From: a virus
IMG/VR virus record: IMGVR_UViG_3300009467_000020
Span: 1-53,537 of that record
Length of the DNA: 53,537 bases
Reading direction: 5' to 3' (one strand)
In this document: positions 35,701-43,505 of the stretch, in pieces
Layout: each line of letters begins with the position of its first letter
Numbering within the stretch: the first letter of the stretch is position 1
The notes under the pieces: model-generated
Databases searched by the model: none
Seen by the model: only the letters and a program-made list of their open reading frames with translations
What the model was told of the DNA's origin: nothing
Program-made: the position numbers and the translations under genes

Positions 35701-38700
35701 TGATGAATCCAGATTCTAAGAAGTTTTCTCTTAAGAAACTGCCAAACTGGGCTGCAACAGCATTAGCAAAGCAGATTACACTAGATCCTGAAAAGCCTTT
35801 TCCTGCAAAGAAAATTGTGAACCTTGGTATTAACCTTACTAAAGGTGAAATGAGAGAAGGTCAAGTATTCATTGTGAACAATGCTGAGGTGTTAATGAAG
35901 ATACTACCAGAAGGCGCAGTCTTAAAGGCCGCTAGTGATAAGTTACTTGAAACATCGACAGGCTTACCTAGTAATCTTCTTAATGCATTTTATGTAAAAA
36001 ATCCTAGGATAAGTAAAGGTCAAGGGTTAAAGCCATTTAAGAAAAGACGTGACATAACAAAAGAAGAATTTTTTAAATACTTTAATTTAGCACCTAGTGG
36101 CATACCTATTAGAGACGAAAAAGGTGAATTGCCAGACGGTAAGTCTGAAATTGGTCAGAATATAAAAGGCATGTTATCTGTATCTAGTAGGTTAATAACA
36201 AACCAACTAGTTAGGCAGATTGGCTTAAAACAAGATTATCCAATCAGTGAAAACCAGGCTCTAGATATAAGAGGTGGTACGGCTGAGATAATGTTTAGTA
36301 AGTCTAATGTTAACGGACCAATGTCTACATACGGTGATCATGATTTGCTTCTTGATGTTAGATTCTCGCTAAGAGACAATTATGTGTCAGAACTTAGATC
36401 AACTTATGATTTAGAGGTTGAACCTGCTAAGGAATATGTAGAAAATTTCTTCAAGTGGGTTGATCATAAAAAACGCCCATGGTCTGATAGTGAAAATGAA
36501 GACTTTAAGGATGAAGTTACAAAGCTAGGTTTATACTGGATAATTAAAAGTTCTGACAAGGAGAAGGCAGCTAAATTTAAAGGCAAACCTTTAAGAGAAG
36601 AAGATAGATACCAAATACCTTTAGCTCTTAGTACTGCTAATGCAAATAAAGTTGACCCATATGCTTTTAACAGTCCTGGAGAGCTATTAAATAAATTTAC
36701 TGCTGTAAAAAAAGAAGCTAAAAAACAATTAGCTCCAGATAGTCTTCCTTCTATTACAAAGTTTGGAAAAGAAGAACTAGGTATTCAATTATATACAGTT
36801 GAAGGTAGCAAACAGGGAATGTTGGATGTTAGAAAATTAAACGATTTTTATTATGGAAACAGTTTTAATGGATGGTGCATAACAAATAGACTAGACGCAG
36901 ATTCCAAAGATGTTAGAGAAGCCAATGAAGCTGCAATTAAAAAGTACGGTAAATATGCAGTGTTACAGTACGAAGATAATCTGAAAACGGCTTTAGGGTT
37001 TTGGGAAAATAACTATCCTGGCCCAAAAATGCTAGCGTTCAAAGACAATAAGTTCCTTGGTTTGCAATCAAGCCAGGGTGGGGACGTTCAGGAATGGAAC
37101 ACTAAAGAGAATAAACAGTCTGATAACCTTGAAGTTCCATCAGGCAAAAAAGAAAAAGCATCTTTTAAAGATGCAGATAGGAATGATACTAATGGTGATT
37201 TAACCATTATTGAGAAAATACCCACTTATAATATTCTAAATGAATTATTAGAAAGTGAAATTATTGACGACCCTATTGAAATCGGTAGCAACTGGAATAC
37301 CGAAAAAGTTATTTTTCCTGATAAAGCCTTCATATCTGGCTACGAACAAAAGATTCGCAAAGGTGGAAATCTTATTAAAAGAACTTTTGACACAGATAAA
37401 GTTTTAAAAAAAGAAGTTACTACTAAAAAAGGCATAAGAGTAAAAGATCATACTATTAGTAAAGTTACTGGTTCTAGATTCCATTTTTTTAGAATTGGAC
37501 GACAAGGTGAACTTATAAAAATGGATTCTGCGACGAATGAAAATCAAGCAGAGCTTGATTATAAGCTTGAAGCTGAAGGAATGTCTAATCAGTTTGAAAC
37601 AACAGAGTTAATTAAAGAGAGTGATAATTTAGATAAACGTGAAGATGAAAATGGTGCACCTTTAAAGGTAAAAGAAACAGAAATATCGAGAGCTTCCTCA
37701 ACCAGTAAATCAAATTTATCAGAAGTAGACATAGAGTATGTTGAATCTTATATTTCTACTGATATAATAACTATAATATATATAAACAGTCCTAACAGTC
37801 CTACGCCGGTGGAAGTAATAACGAGTAGAATAGAGGACCAAGAAGTAGGAGACGCTAGACATACTATTGTTTACAAGCAAATTAATGGAAAAAAATATCT
37901 TAGTAAAATGGAGATTTTAGGGTCTCATCTTCCTGAGCATAAAAACGCTAGAGAAGAATTAATAAGAAACTTAGGCATAGAACCGACTATTGAATATTAC
38001 GAAGAAATCGCAAAGATTGATGCAAATGGGAATTTTAAAAATGCAAAAGGTGTATTTAGTGCGTATAAGTATTATAGAGATGTGGAGATACCAAAATATA
38101 CGGGGTTTAATGTATACAAGTTTAAAGCATTTAGTCGTGAAACTTTAAAAGCATTAGAAAGTGAAATAGTACCACTAGATGATAATAATGTTCCTGATAT
38201 GAACCAGGAAGGTGCAGTATTATATAGTAAGAGCCTAGGGAACTCTATGGAAAAAGCAACAAAAAATAACAATAAAATGCTACCCAAGTCCAAAAGACTT
38301 AAAGGCAATTTTACTAATGATCAGGTATTAAATGTAATGTCTGAAGTAGATGATGATAGAAACGTATCTTACTCTAAATCTTATAATAAAATAAAACAGG
38401 CAGAAGATTTAAATGCAGATTACAATAAGTTAATATTAGAACCTTTAACCGGAATACCTGCTACTGATAAAATATCTGAAACTAGAGCAGAGCTAATAGG
38501 TAGAACGAAGTCTAAGGTTAGATTCTTTATTCCTCCTGCTGCTGAAGATTTTGTAGGTTTATTATATTCTACATTAGGTAAAGGTAAGGTTGGTGAAAAA
38601 CAAATGGCTTGGTATAAAGAACATTTACTAGATACATTTGCAGATGGTGCTAATAATGCTTCTACTGCAAGAACTACATTAATGCATCAGTTTAAAGTGC

Positions 38701-40433
38701 TTAAGGATCATTTAAAGGTAGTTCCTAAAGACTTGAAAAAGCAAGTACCTGGTTCTATTTTTACCAAAGAACAGGCCTTAAGAATACATATATGGAGATC
38801 GCAAGGAGATAAGATACCTGGTGTTGATGCTAGAGACTTAAGAGAGGTTGCTAAGTTTATGAATAGTGACCCAACATTAATGACATTTGCAGTTACATTA
38901 AAGAAACTTCAAAAGAGCCAAGGTGTTGATCAGTGGCAACCTCCAACAAATAGCTGGAGAGGTGGTTCCATAGAAACAGACTTATTAGCAGCTTTAAACA
39001 CTGGCGTTAGAAACAAGTACTTAAAGAAATGGCAAGACAATGTTGATATTATATTTTCTAAAGAAAATAAAAACAAACTAGAATCTGAATTTGGAAAAGG
39101 ATATGTAATAGCATTAGATAACATGTTAAATAGAATGAAGACTGGTAGAAATCGTATTGCTACTAAAGATCGTGCTACTTCAAAGTTTTTAAATTGGATC
39201 AATGGTTCTGTTGGTGCAATTATGTTTCTTAACATGCGATCTGCGTTACTACAAACAATATCAGCTGTTAACTTTATAAACTGGAGTGATAACAATGTTT
39301 TAGCCGCAGGCAGAGCATTTGCAGATATAAAGCAATATACCGCCGATTTTAAAACACTTTTTAATTCTGACTTCTTAGTTGAAAGACGTGGAGGTATGAA
39401 AATGGAAGTTACTGATTCTGAAATAGCTGATTTGGCTAAAGAAGGTGGTATGGCAGGTGCTGTTAGTAAGATATTGCAAGCAGGATTCTACCCTACAAAG
39501 CAAGCAGATAGTTTTGCAATTGCTTCTGGTGGTGCTGCATTCTATAGAAATAGAATAAACTCGCTAGTAGCTGGTGGTATGGACCTGAAGGAAGCAGAAA
39601 AACAAGCATTCCGTGATTTTAGAGAGACAGCAGAAGAATCACAGCAGTCTAGTAGACCAGATAAAATTAGTCAACAACAAGCTGGGCCAATGGGACGTGT
39701 TCTACTGGCTTTTGCAAATACGCCAGCACAATATGCAAGACTAATGAAAAAGGCAATTCTAGACCTTAAGAATGGCCGTGGCAACCCAAAGGAACATATT
39801 TCTAAGATAATATATTATGGTGTTGCTCAGAATTTACTATTTAATGCCTTGCAAGCCGCGATATTTAGCTTAGCATTTGGTGATACAGATGGTGATGATG
39901 AAGAGAACGCAAAAACAGTAAGAGTTCTTAATGGTATGGTAGATTCTATATTAAGAGGTACTGGTTTTGTTGGTGCTGGAGTATCTATAGGCAAGAATGT
40001 TATTTTAAAAATAATAGAGCAGTCAGAAAAGAAACGGCCTGATTACGCTGATATTGCATGGGAAGCTGTTAAGTTGTCACCACCGCTATCTAGTAAGATT
40101 CAAAAACTAAGAACTGCTGGTAACACTGTTTCTTATAACATGGATGAAATAAAAGAGAAGGGATTTTCATATGACAATCCAGCACTATTAGCTTCTGGCA
40201 GTGTAGTATCTTTTGCTACAAACGTACCTATGGATAGATTAATTAAGAAAATGGATCATGTAATGACAGCATCGACACAAGAGATCGAAATGTGGCAAAG
40301 AGTTGCATTACTTGCTGGTTGGGATAAGTGGTCATTAGGTTTGATTGAAAAGAAAGGAGACAAGGCTACGTTTAGACAAACCAAGGAAAGAGTAAGAAAG
40401 AGAAGACAGGATAAAAAAATAATTTGGAAATAA
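32784..40433 (+). CDS. Giant ejection/polyvalent protein (2549 aa) with HExxH domain
   Basis: Largest gene here, in the position of T7 gp16. Two short N-terminal repeats (YSKLETERSYDQYKIDM at 10-26 and FNKIETNKTYDEFITDL at 37-53) are followed by a Gly/Ala-rich hydrophobic stretch (about 216-269), suited to entering a membrane. A zinc-peptidase motif HEFLH lies at 627-631 with AAEEVMTALSDFL downstream as possible third ligand. A distinct segment around W1364-C1365 (NGWCITNRLDA) precedes LGFWENNYPGPKMLAFKDN. The C-terminal section (about 2220-2370) has the conserved block SRPDKISQQQAG..GRVLLAFANTPAQY..LMKKAI.DLKNGRG, followed by a hydrophobic helix, which I know from large polyvalent phage proteins. 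Likely injected with the DNA; enzymatic roles unproven. Confidence 0.75.
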   Translation: MNEELLELGYSKLETERSYDQYKIDMQESEELRKLVFNKIETNKTYDEFITDLSFEPLEKVSDEMGKSTAAVTKGATTPASTGLASKDGSSESQEKNTAIEDTFGKNWLTNFYGDHVRAYEQGIASSRLVDPSATVMFEGAAASDQAVMNLLNQLKENAGMVMQNDEGVTWDKVYDEEGGGFSGFLAATMEAPTALTSMLVRSMSSQLGSVMNSDYVAAAGTAGVALGATGGSAFGGVGAIPGGLAVGMGATMGMMEASLTFIELLQEEVGTELTPKNVRSVLEDPDKLQNLRLRAGGRGAVVALIETATAALSKGAAGKVFSKLATPAKTTLTRGLGAATAATAGTVTEMAGGSLGEAGGMLVAGQDFNFKEIALEGVVGSVGAAYTALPTIVSKIQKQADRVAMTNTALKAKFGSAREVFMSNDKVDNVAVEIASKKGNVNAFQEQLDYDVANKKITKQEAEVINKNFLNVREQSKRLKSFNLQFNQGEIVNKLTKMDVLKEEIKTIDDPTLSKGKFAEYESLSEEIGVLVTKDQIDTQIEKIKKLKGNVDGLTVEALSDSNAVRAYIDKEHADNKKLKQKKNDTKQESAEFQQGFIIDKADGSKVIVINRDVAIKEKAVNIAGHEFLHAVLFNTLKADDTFQKNPNKAVALGGSLNDMLQDLDKNQLDESGFTQRIEQYKSPGDNAVAAEEVMTALSDFLASDKLKFKENALTKIGDFIRRKLQDFGVNIKFDTSKDVYNFVRDYNKSIAGTKGLNRAQKKLIKEGAKGKLIDAANAATKNKTSISVDGETVSFSKKDQSLSDSITKSVPEVMTKDEWDSVHSGTVYMDIIDGNKLHGLIRNEVTRRNVPPESISEDFYEDVKAALYEKSMLRFDPTKNDNVGAFLLSELVRFRIGDVVNKYKEKGLFESTVAADNAEFVQEDTASMVEFDAIIEDTETIQPEYQIKAAERLLTDPDILQEARETIEDEMMNPDSKKFSLKKLPNWAATALAKQITLDPEKPFPAKKIVNLGINLTKGEMREGQVFIVNNAEVLMKILPEGAVLKAASDKLLETSTGLPSNLLNAFYVKNPRISKGQGLKPFKKRRDITKEEFFKYFNLAPSGIPIRDEKGELPDGKSEIGQNIKGMLSVSSRLITNQLVRQIGLKQDYPISENQALDIRGGTAEIMFSKSNVNGPMSTYGDHDLLLDVRFSLRDNYVSELRSTYDLEVEPAKEYVENFFKWVDHKKRPWSDSENEDFKDEVTKLGLYWIIKSSDKEKAAKFKGKPLREEDRYQIPLALSTANANKVDPYAFNSPGELLNKFTAVKKEAKKQLAPDSLPSITKFGKEELGIQLYTVEGSKQGMLDVRKLNDFYYGNSFNGWCITNRLDADSKDVREANEAAIKKYGKYAVLQYEDNLKTALGFWENNYPGPKMLAFKDNKFLGLQSSQGGDVQEWNTKENKQSDNLEVPSGKKEKASFKDADRNDTNGDLTIIEKIPTYNILNELLESEIIDDPIEIGSNWNTEKVIFPDKAFISGYEQKIRKGGNLIKRTFDTDKVLKKEVTTKKGIRVKDHTISKVTGSRFHFFRIGRQGELIKMDSATNENQAELDYKLEAEGMSNQFETTELIKESDNLDKREDENGAPLKVKETEISRASSTSKSNLSEVDIEYVESYISTDIITIIYINSPNSPTPVEVITSRIEDQEVGDARHTIVYKQINGKKYLSKMEILGSHLPEHKNAREELIRNLGIEPTIEYYEEIAKIDANGNFKNAKGVFSAYKYYRDVEIPKYTGFNVYKFKAFSRETLKALESEIVPLDDNNVPDMNQEGAVLYSKSLGNSMEKATKNNNKMLPKSKRLKGNFTNDQVLNVMSEVDDDRNVSYSKSYNKIKQAEDLNADYNKLILEPLTGIPATDKISETRAELIGRTKSKVRFFIPPAAEDFVGLLYSTLGKGKVGEKQMAWYKEHLLDTFADGANNASTARTTLMHQFKVLKDHLKVVPKDLKKQVPGSIFTKEQALRIHIWRSQGDKIPGVDARDLREVAKFMNSDPTLMTFAVTLKKLQKSQGVDQWQPPTNSWRGGSIETDLLAALNTGVRNKYLKKWQDNVDIIFSKENKNKLESEFGKGYVIALDNMLNRMKTGRNRIATKDRATSKFLNWINGSVGAIMFLNMRSALLQTISAVNFINWSDNNVLAAGRAFADIKQYTADFKTLFNSDFLVERRGGMKMEVTDSEIADLAKEGGMAGAVSKILQAGFYPTKQADSFAIASGGAAFYRNRINSLVAGGMDLKEAEKQAFRDFRETAEESQQSSRPDKISQQQAGPMGRVLLAFANTPAQYARLMKKAILDLKNGRGNPKEHISKIIYYGVAQNLLFNALQAAIFSLAFGDTDGDDEENAKTVRVLNGMVDSILRGTGFVGAGVSIGKNVILKIIEQSEKKRPDYADIAWEAVKLSPPLSSKIQKLRTAGNTVSYNMDEIKEKGFSYDNPALLASGSVVSFATNVPMDRLIKKMDHVMTASTQEIEMWQRVALLAGWDKWSLGLIEKKGDKATFRQTKERVRKRRQDKKIIWK

Positions 40434-40437
40434 TACT

Positions 40438-40800
40438 ATGGGAAAAATATCACCAGCATGTAAAGCTGCAGCTAAAAGAAAATACAAGGTATGGCCTAGT
40501 GCATATGCTTCAGGGTATGGAGTTAGATGTACTAAGGCTGGAGGACCTAAGATGAAGAGTAAAACAAAAGGTGGTGGAACAACGAAGGTATGTCTACCTG
40601 CGGCTAAGGTTAAGTCGATGAGCTCTTCTGAGAAAGCAAGTGTTGTAAATGCAAAGAAAAGCGCTGGACAAAGCGGAAAGAGACAAAGGTCATCTAAGAG
40701 TAATGTTAAGGGCGCAAGAAAGAAGGGCGCAACATTAAGAGACTGGTTTCAAAAAGAGAACTGGGTTAATGTATCTACTGGTAAAGAATGTGGAAAATAA
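40438..40800 (+). CDS. Basic Cys-containing DUF5872-like protein (120 aa)
   Basis: The N-terminal CKAAAKRKYKVWPSAYASGYGVRCTKA (9-35) and the C-terminal LRDWFQKENWVNVSTGKECGK (100-120) are conserved in many marine phages; the end resembles DUF5872. Between them lies a Lys/Ser-rich linker. Four Cys and strong positive charge suggest a small, perhaps zinc-dependent, DNA-binding or virion protein. Last gene of the rightward arm, 45 nt before the shared terminator. Confidence 0.7.
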   Translation: MGKISPACKAAAKRKYKVWPSAYASGYGVRCTKAGGPKMKSKTKGGGTTKVCLPAAKVKSMSSSEKASVVNAKKSAGQSGKRQRSSKSNVKGARKKGATLRDWFQKENWVNVSTGKECGK

Positions 40801-40845
40801 GGAACACAGATAATTAGGCGTACCATACCTAAAGTTCCTGTAACC

Positions 40846-40880
40846 AAAAAAGGGGAGGCCATCATAGCTTCCCCTTTTTT
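40846..40880. terminator. Bidirectional terminator between convergent arms
   Basis: A 14-bp stem, AAAAAAGGGGAGGC (40846-40859) with GCTTCCCCTTTTTT (40867-40880), one G-T pair, loop CATCATA. The A run on one side and T run on the other let it work on both strands, for the 120-aa gene and for nrdA, which converge here. Confidence 0.92.
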
Positions 40881-40900
40881 AATACAAGTGTATAGCATAG

Positions 40901-42622
40901 TTAGCCGTCACAGCTCAAGCAATCAGGGTCCATTGCATTAGCAGCAATATCACCTCTAAGCACAGACTCTGTGCGAACATAATACAATGTCTTGATACCT
41001 TTCTTCCAAGCTTCATAATGAACAGTGTTAATCCACTTAGGTGTTGCCTCTGAGGGAAACGCTAAGTTTAAACTAACAGACTGGTCAATGTACTGCTGGC
41101 GTATGCCTGCCTGATTAACTAACTCTAATTGATTAATCTCTTTAAAGGTTTTATAAACCTCCTTGATAGGCATATCCCAATCCCCTATTAGTATATCATT
41201 TAATTCATCTACACCTTGAATTGAACCGCCATCTCTAAGTATCTTGTCCCAAATAGAATCATTGTTTAGTCCTATGTCTTCTAAGGCCTGTTCTAAGCTC
41301 TTATTACGGCGTATAAACGTTCCTTTAGCAGATTGATCAGTAAATACATTTGCAGCCCAAGGTTCGATCCCTGGTGATATATCCCCAGACAATTTAGAGT
41401 TTGATACTGTTGGAGCAATTGCCCTTAGGTGCGTGTTGCGCATTCCTGTACCGACACACCATAATGGCTCACCATATATTTCTGCTAATGCCATTGAAGC
41501 TCTCTCACTTTCAATCTTAATCTGAGAGAATATCTTACGAGTCTCGAACTGTGCAAGTAAACCCTCGAACGGAATACCTTTCTCTTGCAAGTAAGTATGC
41601 CACCCTAAAACGCCTAAGCCAATAGCTCTACCTTTCTGAGCTGAACGTACTGCGTTCTCAAATCCCCTAAGACCTTTAGCCTTCTGAATAAACTCCTCCA
41701 TGACGCCATCTAAAAAGAAAGTAGCGTCATAAATTAAGTTTGTATCCTTCCACTCTTCGTATTTCGCTAGATTTAAAGAAGATAAACAACAAACAAAACT
41801 ATGATTTTCATCAGTATGTAAGGTTATCTCAGAACATATATTAGTCATATGAACCTTTAGCCCGTTATCTTTATATGCCGGTGGATTTGCTTTATTAATA
41901 TTTCCCTTGAACATAACATAAGGTTCTCCAGTAGCCTTACGCTTTCTAAGAAGGTTAGACCATTTTCTTCTAGCCTCTGGATCACCTTGCTCTAGCTTAC
42001 GCATAAACTTATCTCCAACTATAGCACATTGGTGAAGGTTAAGTGACTGTCTATTAACGTCTCCCTTTGGTTCTCTTATTTCAAGCCAGTCCTCAAAATC
42101 ACCATGCTCAATATTGATATTGACTGAAGCTGCGCCTCGTCTTACTGAGCCTTGATTCGTAGCAAGAATAGTTGAGTCATATATCTTACAGAATGGTACG
42201 ACACCATCAGACGTTCCGTTACCAGTAATCTTAGTTCCAGCAGGTCTTATCTGATTGATACCAATACCTACTCCACCTCCATGCTTTGCAAGCAGCATCA
42301 TCTCAAGATTCTTCTGACCTATGTCTTGAATTGAATCAGCAACATCAATACCAAAGCAACTAATAGGAAGACCCCTGTCAGTACCGACATTTGAAAGAAC
42401 AGGACTGGCAAGACATAACCAGCCTTTCCAAATATATTCGAAAAAAGTGTCAGCCATCTCTGGCTTGTATAATCTTCTTGCAATTGTCTTAGCCACTCTA
42501 TGGTATGCCTCCTTTGGCGTTTCCCCATCAAATAAATAACCACCTGATATGGTCTTCTTATAAACATCTGTATCTCCCCACTCAGGAAAATCCTCTCCTT
42601 TAATCCAATTTTCATTCCACAT
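40901..42622 (-). CDS. nrdA: Ribonucleotide reductase class I, large (alpha) subunit, 573 aa
   Basis: Reduces ribonucleoside diphosphates with NrdB. Seen: first redox Cys in GLPISCFGID (C89), active-site NICSEI (N261, C263, E265), second redox Cys in SFVCCLSSLNL (C278/C279), paired Tyr near KTLYYVRTES (about 544-545), and a C-terminal CLSC relay (C568, C571). It starts directly at the catalytic ten-stranded barrel, so the N-terminal ATP-cone that carries allosteric activity control in E. coli NrdA is missing, as in many phage enzymes; dATP feedback shut-off is thus unlikely. Last gene of the leftward arm; its ATG overlaps the previous stop by one base. Confidence 0.95.
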   Translation of the reverse strand: MWNENWIKGEDFPEWGDTDVYKKTISGGYLFDGETPKEAYHRVAKTIARRLYKPEMADTFFEYIWKGWLCLASPVLSNVGTDRGLPISCFGIDVADSIQDIGQKNLEMMLLAKHGGGVGIGINQIRPAGTKITGNGTSDGVVPFCKIYDSTILATNQGSVRRGAASVNINIEHGDFEDWLEIREPKGDVNRQSLNLHQCAIVGDKFMRKLEQGDPEARRKWSNLLRKRKATGEPYVMFKGNINKANPPAYKDNGLKVHMTNICSEITLHTDENHSFVCCLSSLNLAKYEEWKDTNLIYDATFFLDGVMEEFIQKAKGLRGFENAVRSAQKGRAIGLGVLGWHTYLQEKGIPFEGLLAQFETRKIFSQIKIESERASMALAEIYGEPLWCVGTGMRNTHLRAIAPTVSNSKLSGDISPGIEPWAANVFTDQSAKGTFIRRNKSLEQALEDIGLNNDSIWDKILRDGGSIQGVDELNDILIGDWDMPIKEVYKTFKEINQLELVNQAGIRQQYIDQSVSLNLAFPSEATPKWINTVHYEAWKKGIKTLYYVRTESVLRGDIAANAMDPDCLSCDG

Positions 42623-42798
42623 TATGATAAATATAATATTGCGTAGGCTATTGCTACGTTTAAGTTAATTAATACTAAGTTCCATTGTTTTGCTACAAAT
42701 ACTTGAGGTATACATATAACCCCAGCTATAACATAGGTAATCATCCCTATTTTATCTGGAAGTAGATGGGGACTCACCATTGCGAATGCTGTCCCCAT
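42622..42798 (-). CDS. Small membrane protein (58 aa) in the nrd cluster
   Basis: Hydrophobic segments MGTAFAMVSPHLLP and IGMITYVIAGVICIPQVFVA, then QWNLVLINLNVAIAYAILYL, giving two or three membrane helices. I choose the ATG at 42798, 10 nt after the preceding stop; the frame also runs up to an ATG at 42900, which would overlap the upstream gene by 92 nt and add a basic extension. Small proteins with the IPQV.AKQWNLV pattern occur in other marine phages; function unknown. Confidence 0.6.
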   Translation of the reverse strand: MGTAFAMVSPHLLPDKIGMITYVIAGVICIPQVFVAKQWNLVLINLNVAIAYAILYLS

Positions 42799-42808
42799 AT
42801 ATCCCAAC

Positions 42809-43039
42809 CTACTCGAAAGTCTTTCTACTGGAGTCAACCTCTTCGGCTTCACCAGACTCTTTAATAATCTTTTGCTTAAGCTTCTCAATTGCTTCATCAT
42901 AATCAGGCATTAGTTTCATTGTCTCTATAGTTCCTATAGAAAAATCTTTTATACTATTAATTTCATTTATTAGACCTTGAACTACTCTAGTTAAGGAATC
43001 GATCTTCTTCTGCATTTCAATTAATGTACTCTCTTTCAT
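42809..43039 (-). CDS. Small coiled-coil protein (76 aa)
   Basis: Starts MKESTLIEMQKKIDSLTRVVQGLINEINSIKDF, a heptad-like helix, followed by an acidic and basic charged end. No family. It overlaps the SET gene by 4 nt (ATGA) and so should be co-translated with it. Confidence 0.55.
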   Translation of the reverse strand: MKESTLIEMQKKIDSLTRVVQGLINEINSIKDFSIGTIETMKLMPDYDEAIEKLKQKIIKESGEAEEVDSSRKTFE

Positions 43040-43416
43040 ATTACTTTATTAACGTTTCTATAATTTACTTTTAATTCTGTATTTTTTTTTATATTTCTTT
43101 TTGCAATGCAAATTTTACTAATCATAGAATATTCTTTATTATTATAAGGCACAAATTCTACATTACCATTTCTACTGTGGTTTACCCATCTAGCTAATGT
43201 TGTTCTTTTATCATCCATTATAACTGCTCCTATAATATCAAATTTATTAAAATTTTTATTTGCAAAAATTCCTAAGCCATTAATTTTAGATTTTTTCTTA
43301 TAGTAAAAAGAACTTTCTATTTCTATTAAGTTATCAATATCTTGGTATTTCATCCAAGCCATCATTTCTTTTTCTGTAATTTTAAGTTCTTTTAAAAATA
43401 ATTTAAAGTCTTTCAT
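43036..43416 (-). CDS. SET-domain protein, putative lysine methyltransferase (126 aa)
   Basis: After a 40-residue helical start comes a minimal SET domain: NGLGIFANKNFNKFDIIG (46-63; compare G.G.FA...I..G..I), RWVNHSRNGN (76-85; the NHS..PN S-adenosylmethionine/knot motif) and IAKRNIKKNTELKVNYR (104-120; the EL..NY/DY motif that completes the active site with a Tyr). No post-SET zinc cysteines. Such proteins transfer methyl groups from S-adenosylmethionine to lysines; the target here is unknown. It lies between nrdB and nrdA, behind a 41-bp direct repeat. AT-rich codon use is stronger than in the neighbouring nrd genes, suggesting separate acquisition. Confidence 0.75.
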   Translation of the reverse strand: MKDFKLFLKELKITEKEMMAWMKYQDIDNLIEIESSFYYKKKSKINGLGIFANKNFNKFDIIGAVIMDDKRTTLARWVNHSRNGNVEFVPYNNKEYSMISKICIAKRNIKKNTELKVNYRNVNKVI

Positions 43417-43434
43417 AGTAATTATAATTCGATA

Positions 43435-43498
43435 TAATGAATCATTTATAGTTCATTAACAGCCAAAATGATAGCTAATGAATCATTTATAGTTCATT
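43435..43498. repeat. Two 23-bp direct repeats, 41-bp period
   Basis: TAATGAATCATTTATAGTTCATT occurs identically at 43435-43457 and 43476-43498. Each copy is itself a short inverted repeat (AATGAA / TTCATT). The pair fills the gap between the end of nrdB and the start of the SET gene, so it could be an operator pair, an mRNA-processing site or a transcription pause. Confidence 0.8.
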
Positions 43499-43505
43499 GG
43501 TATTA

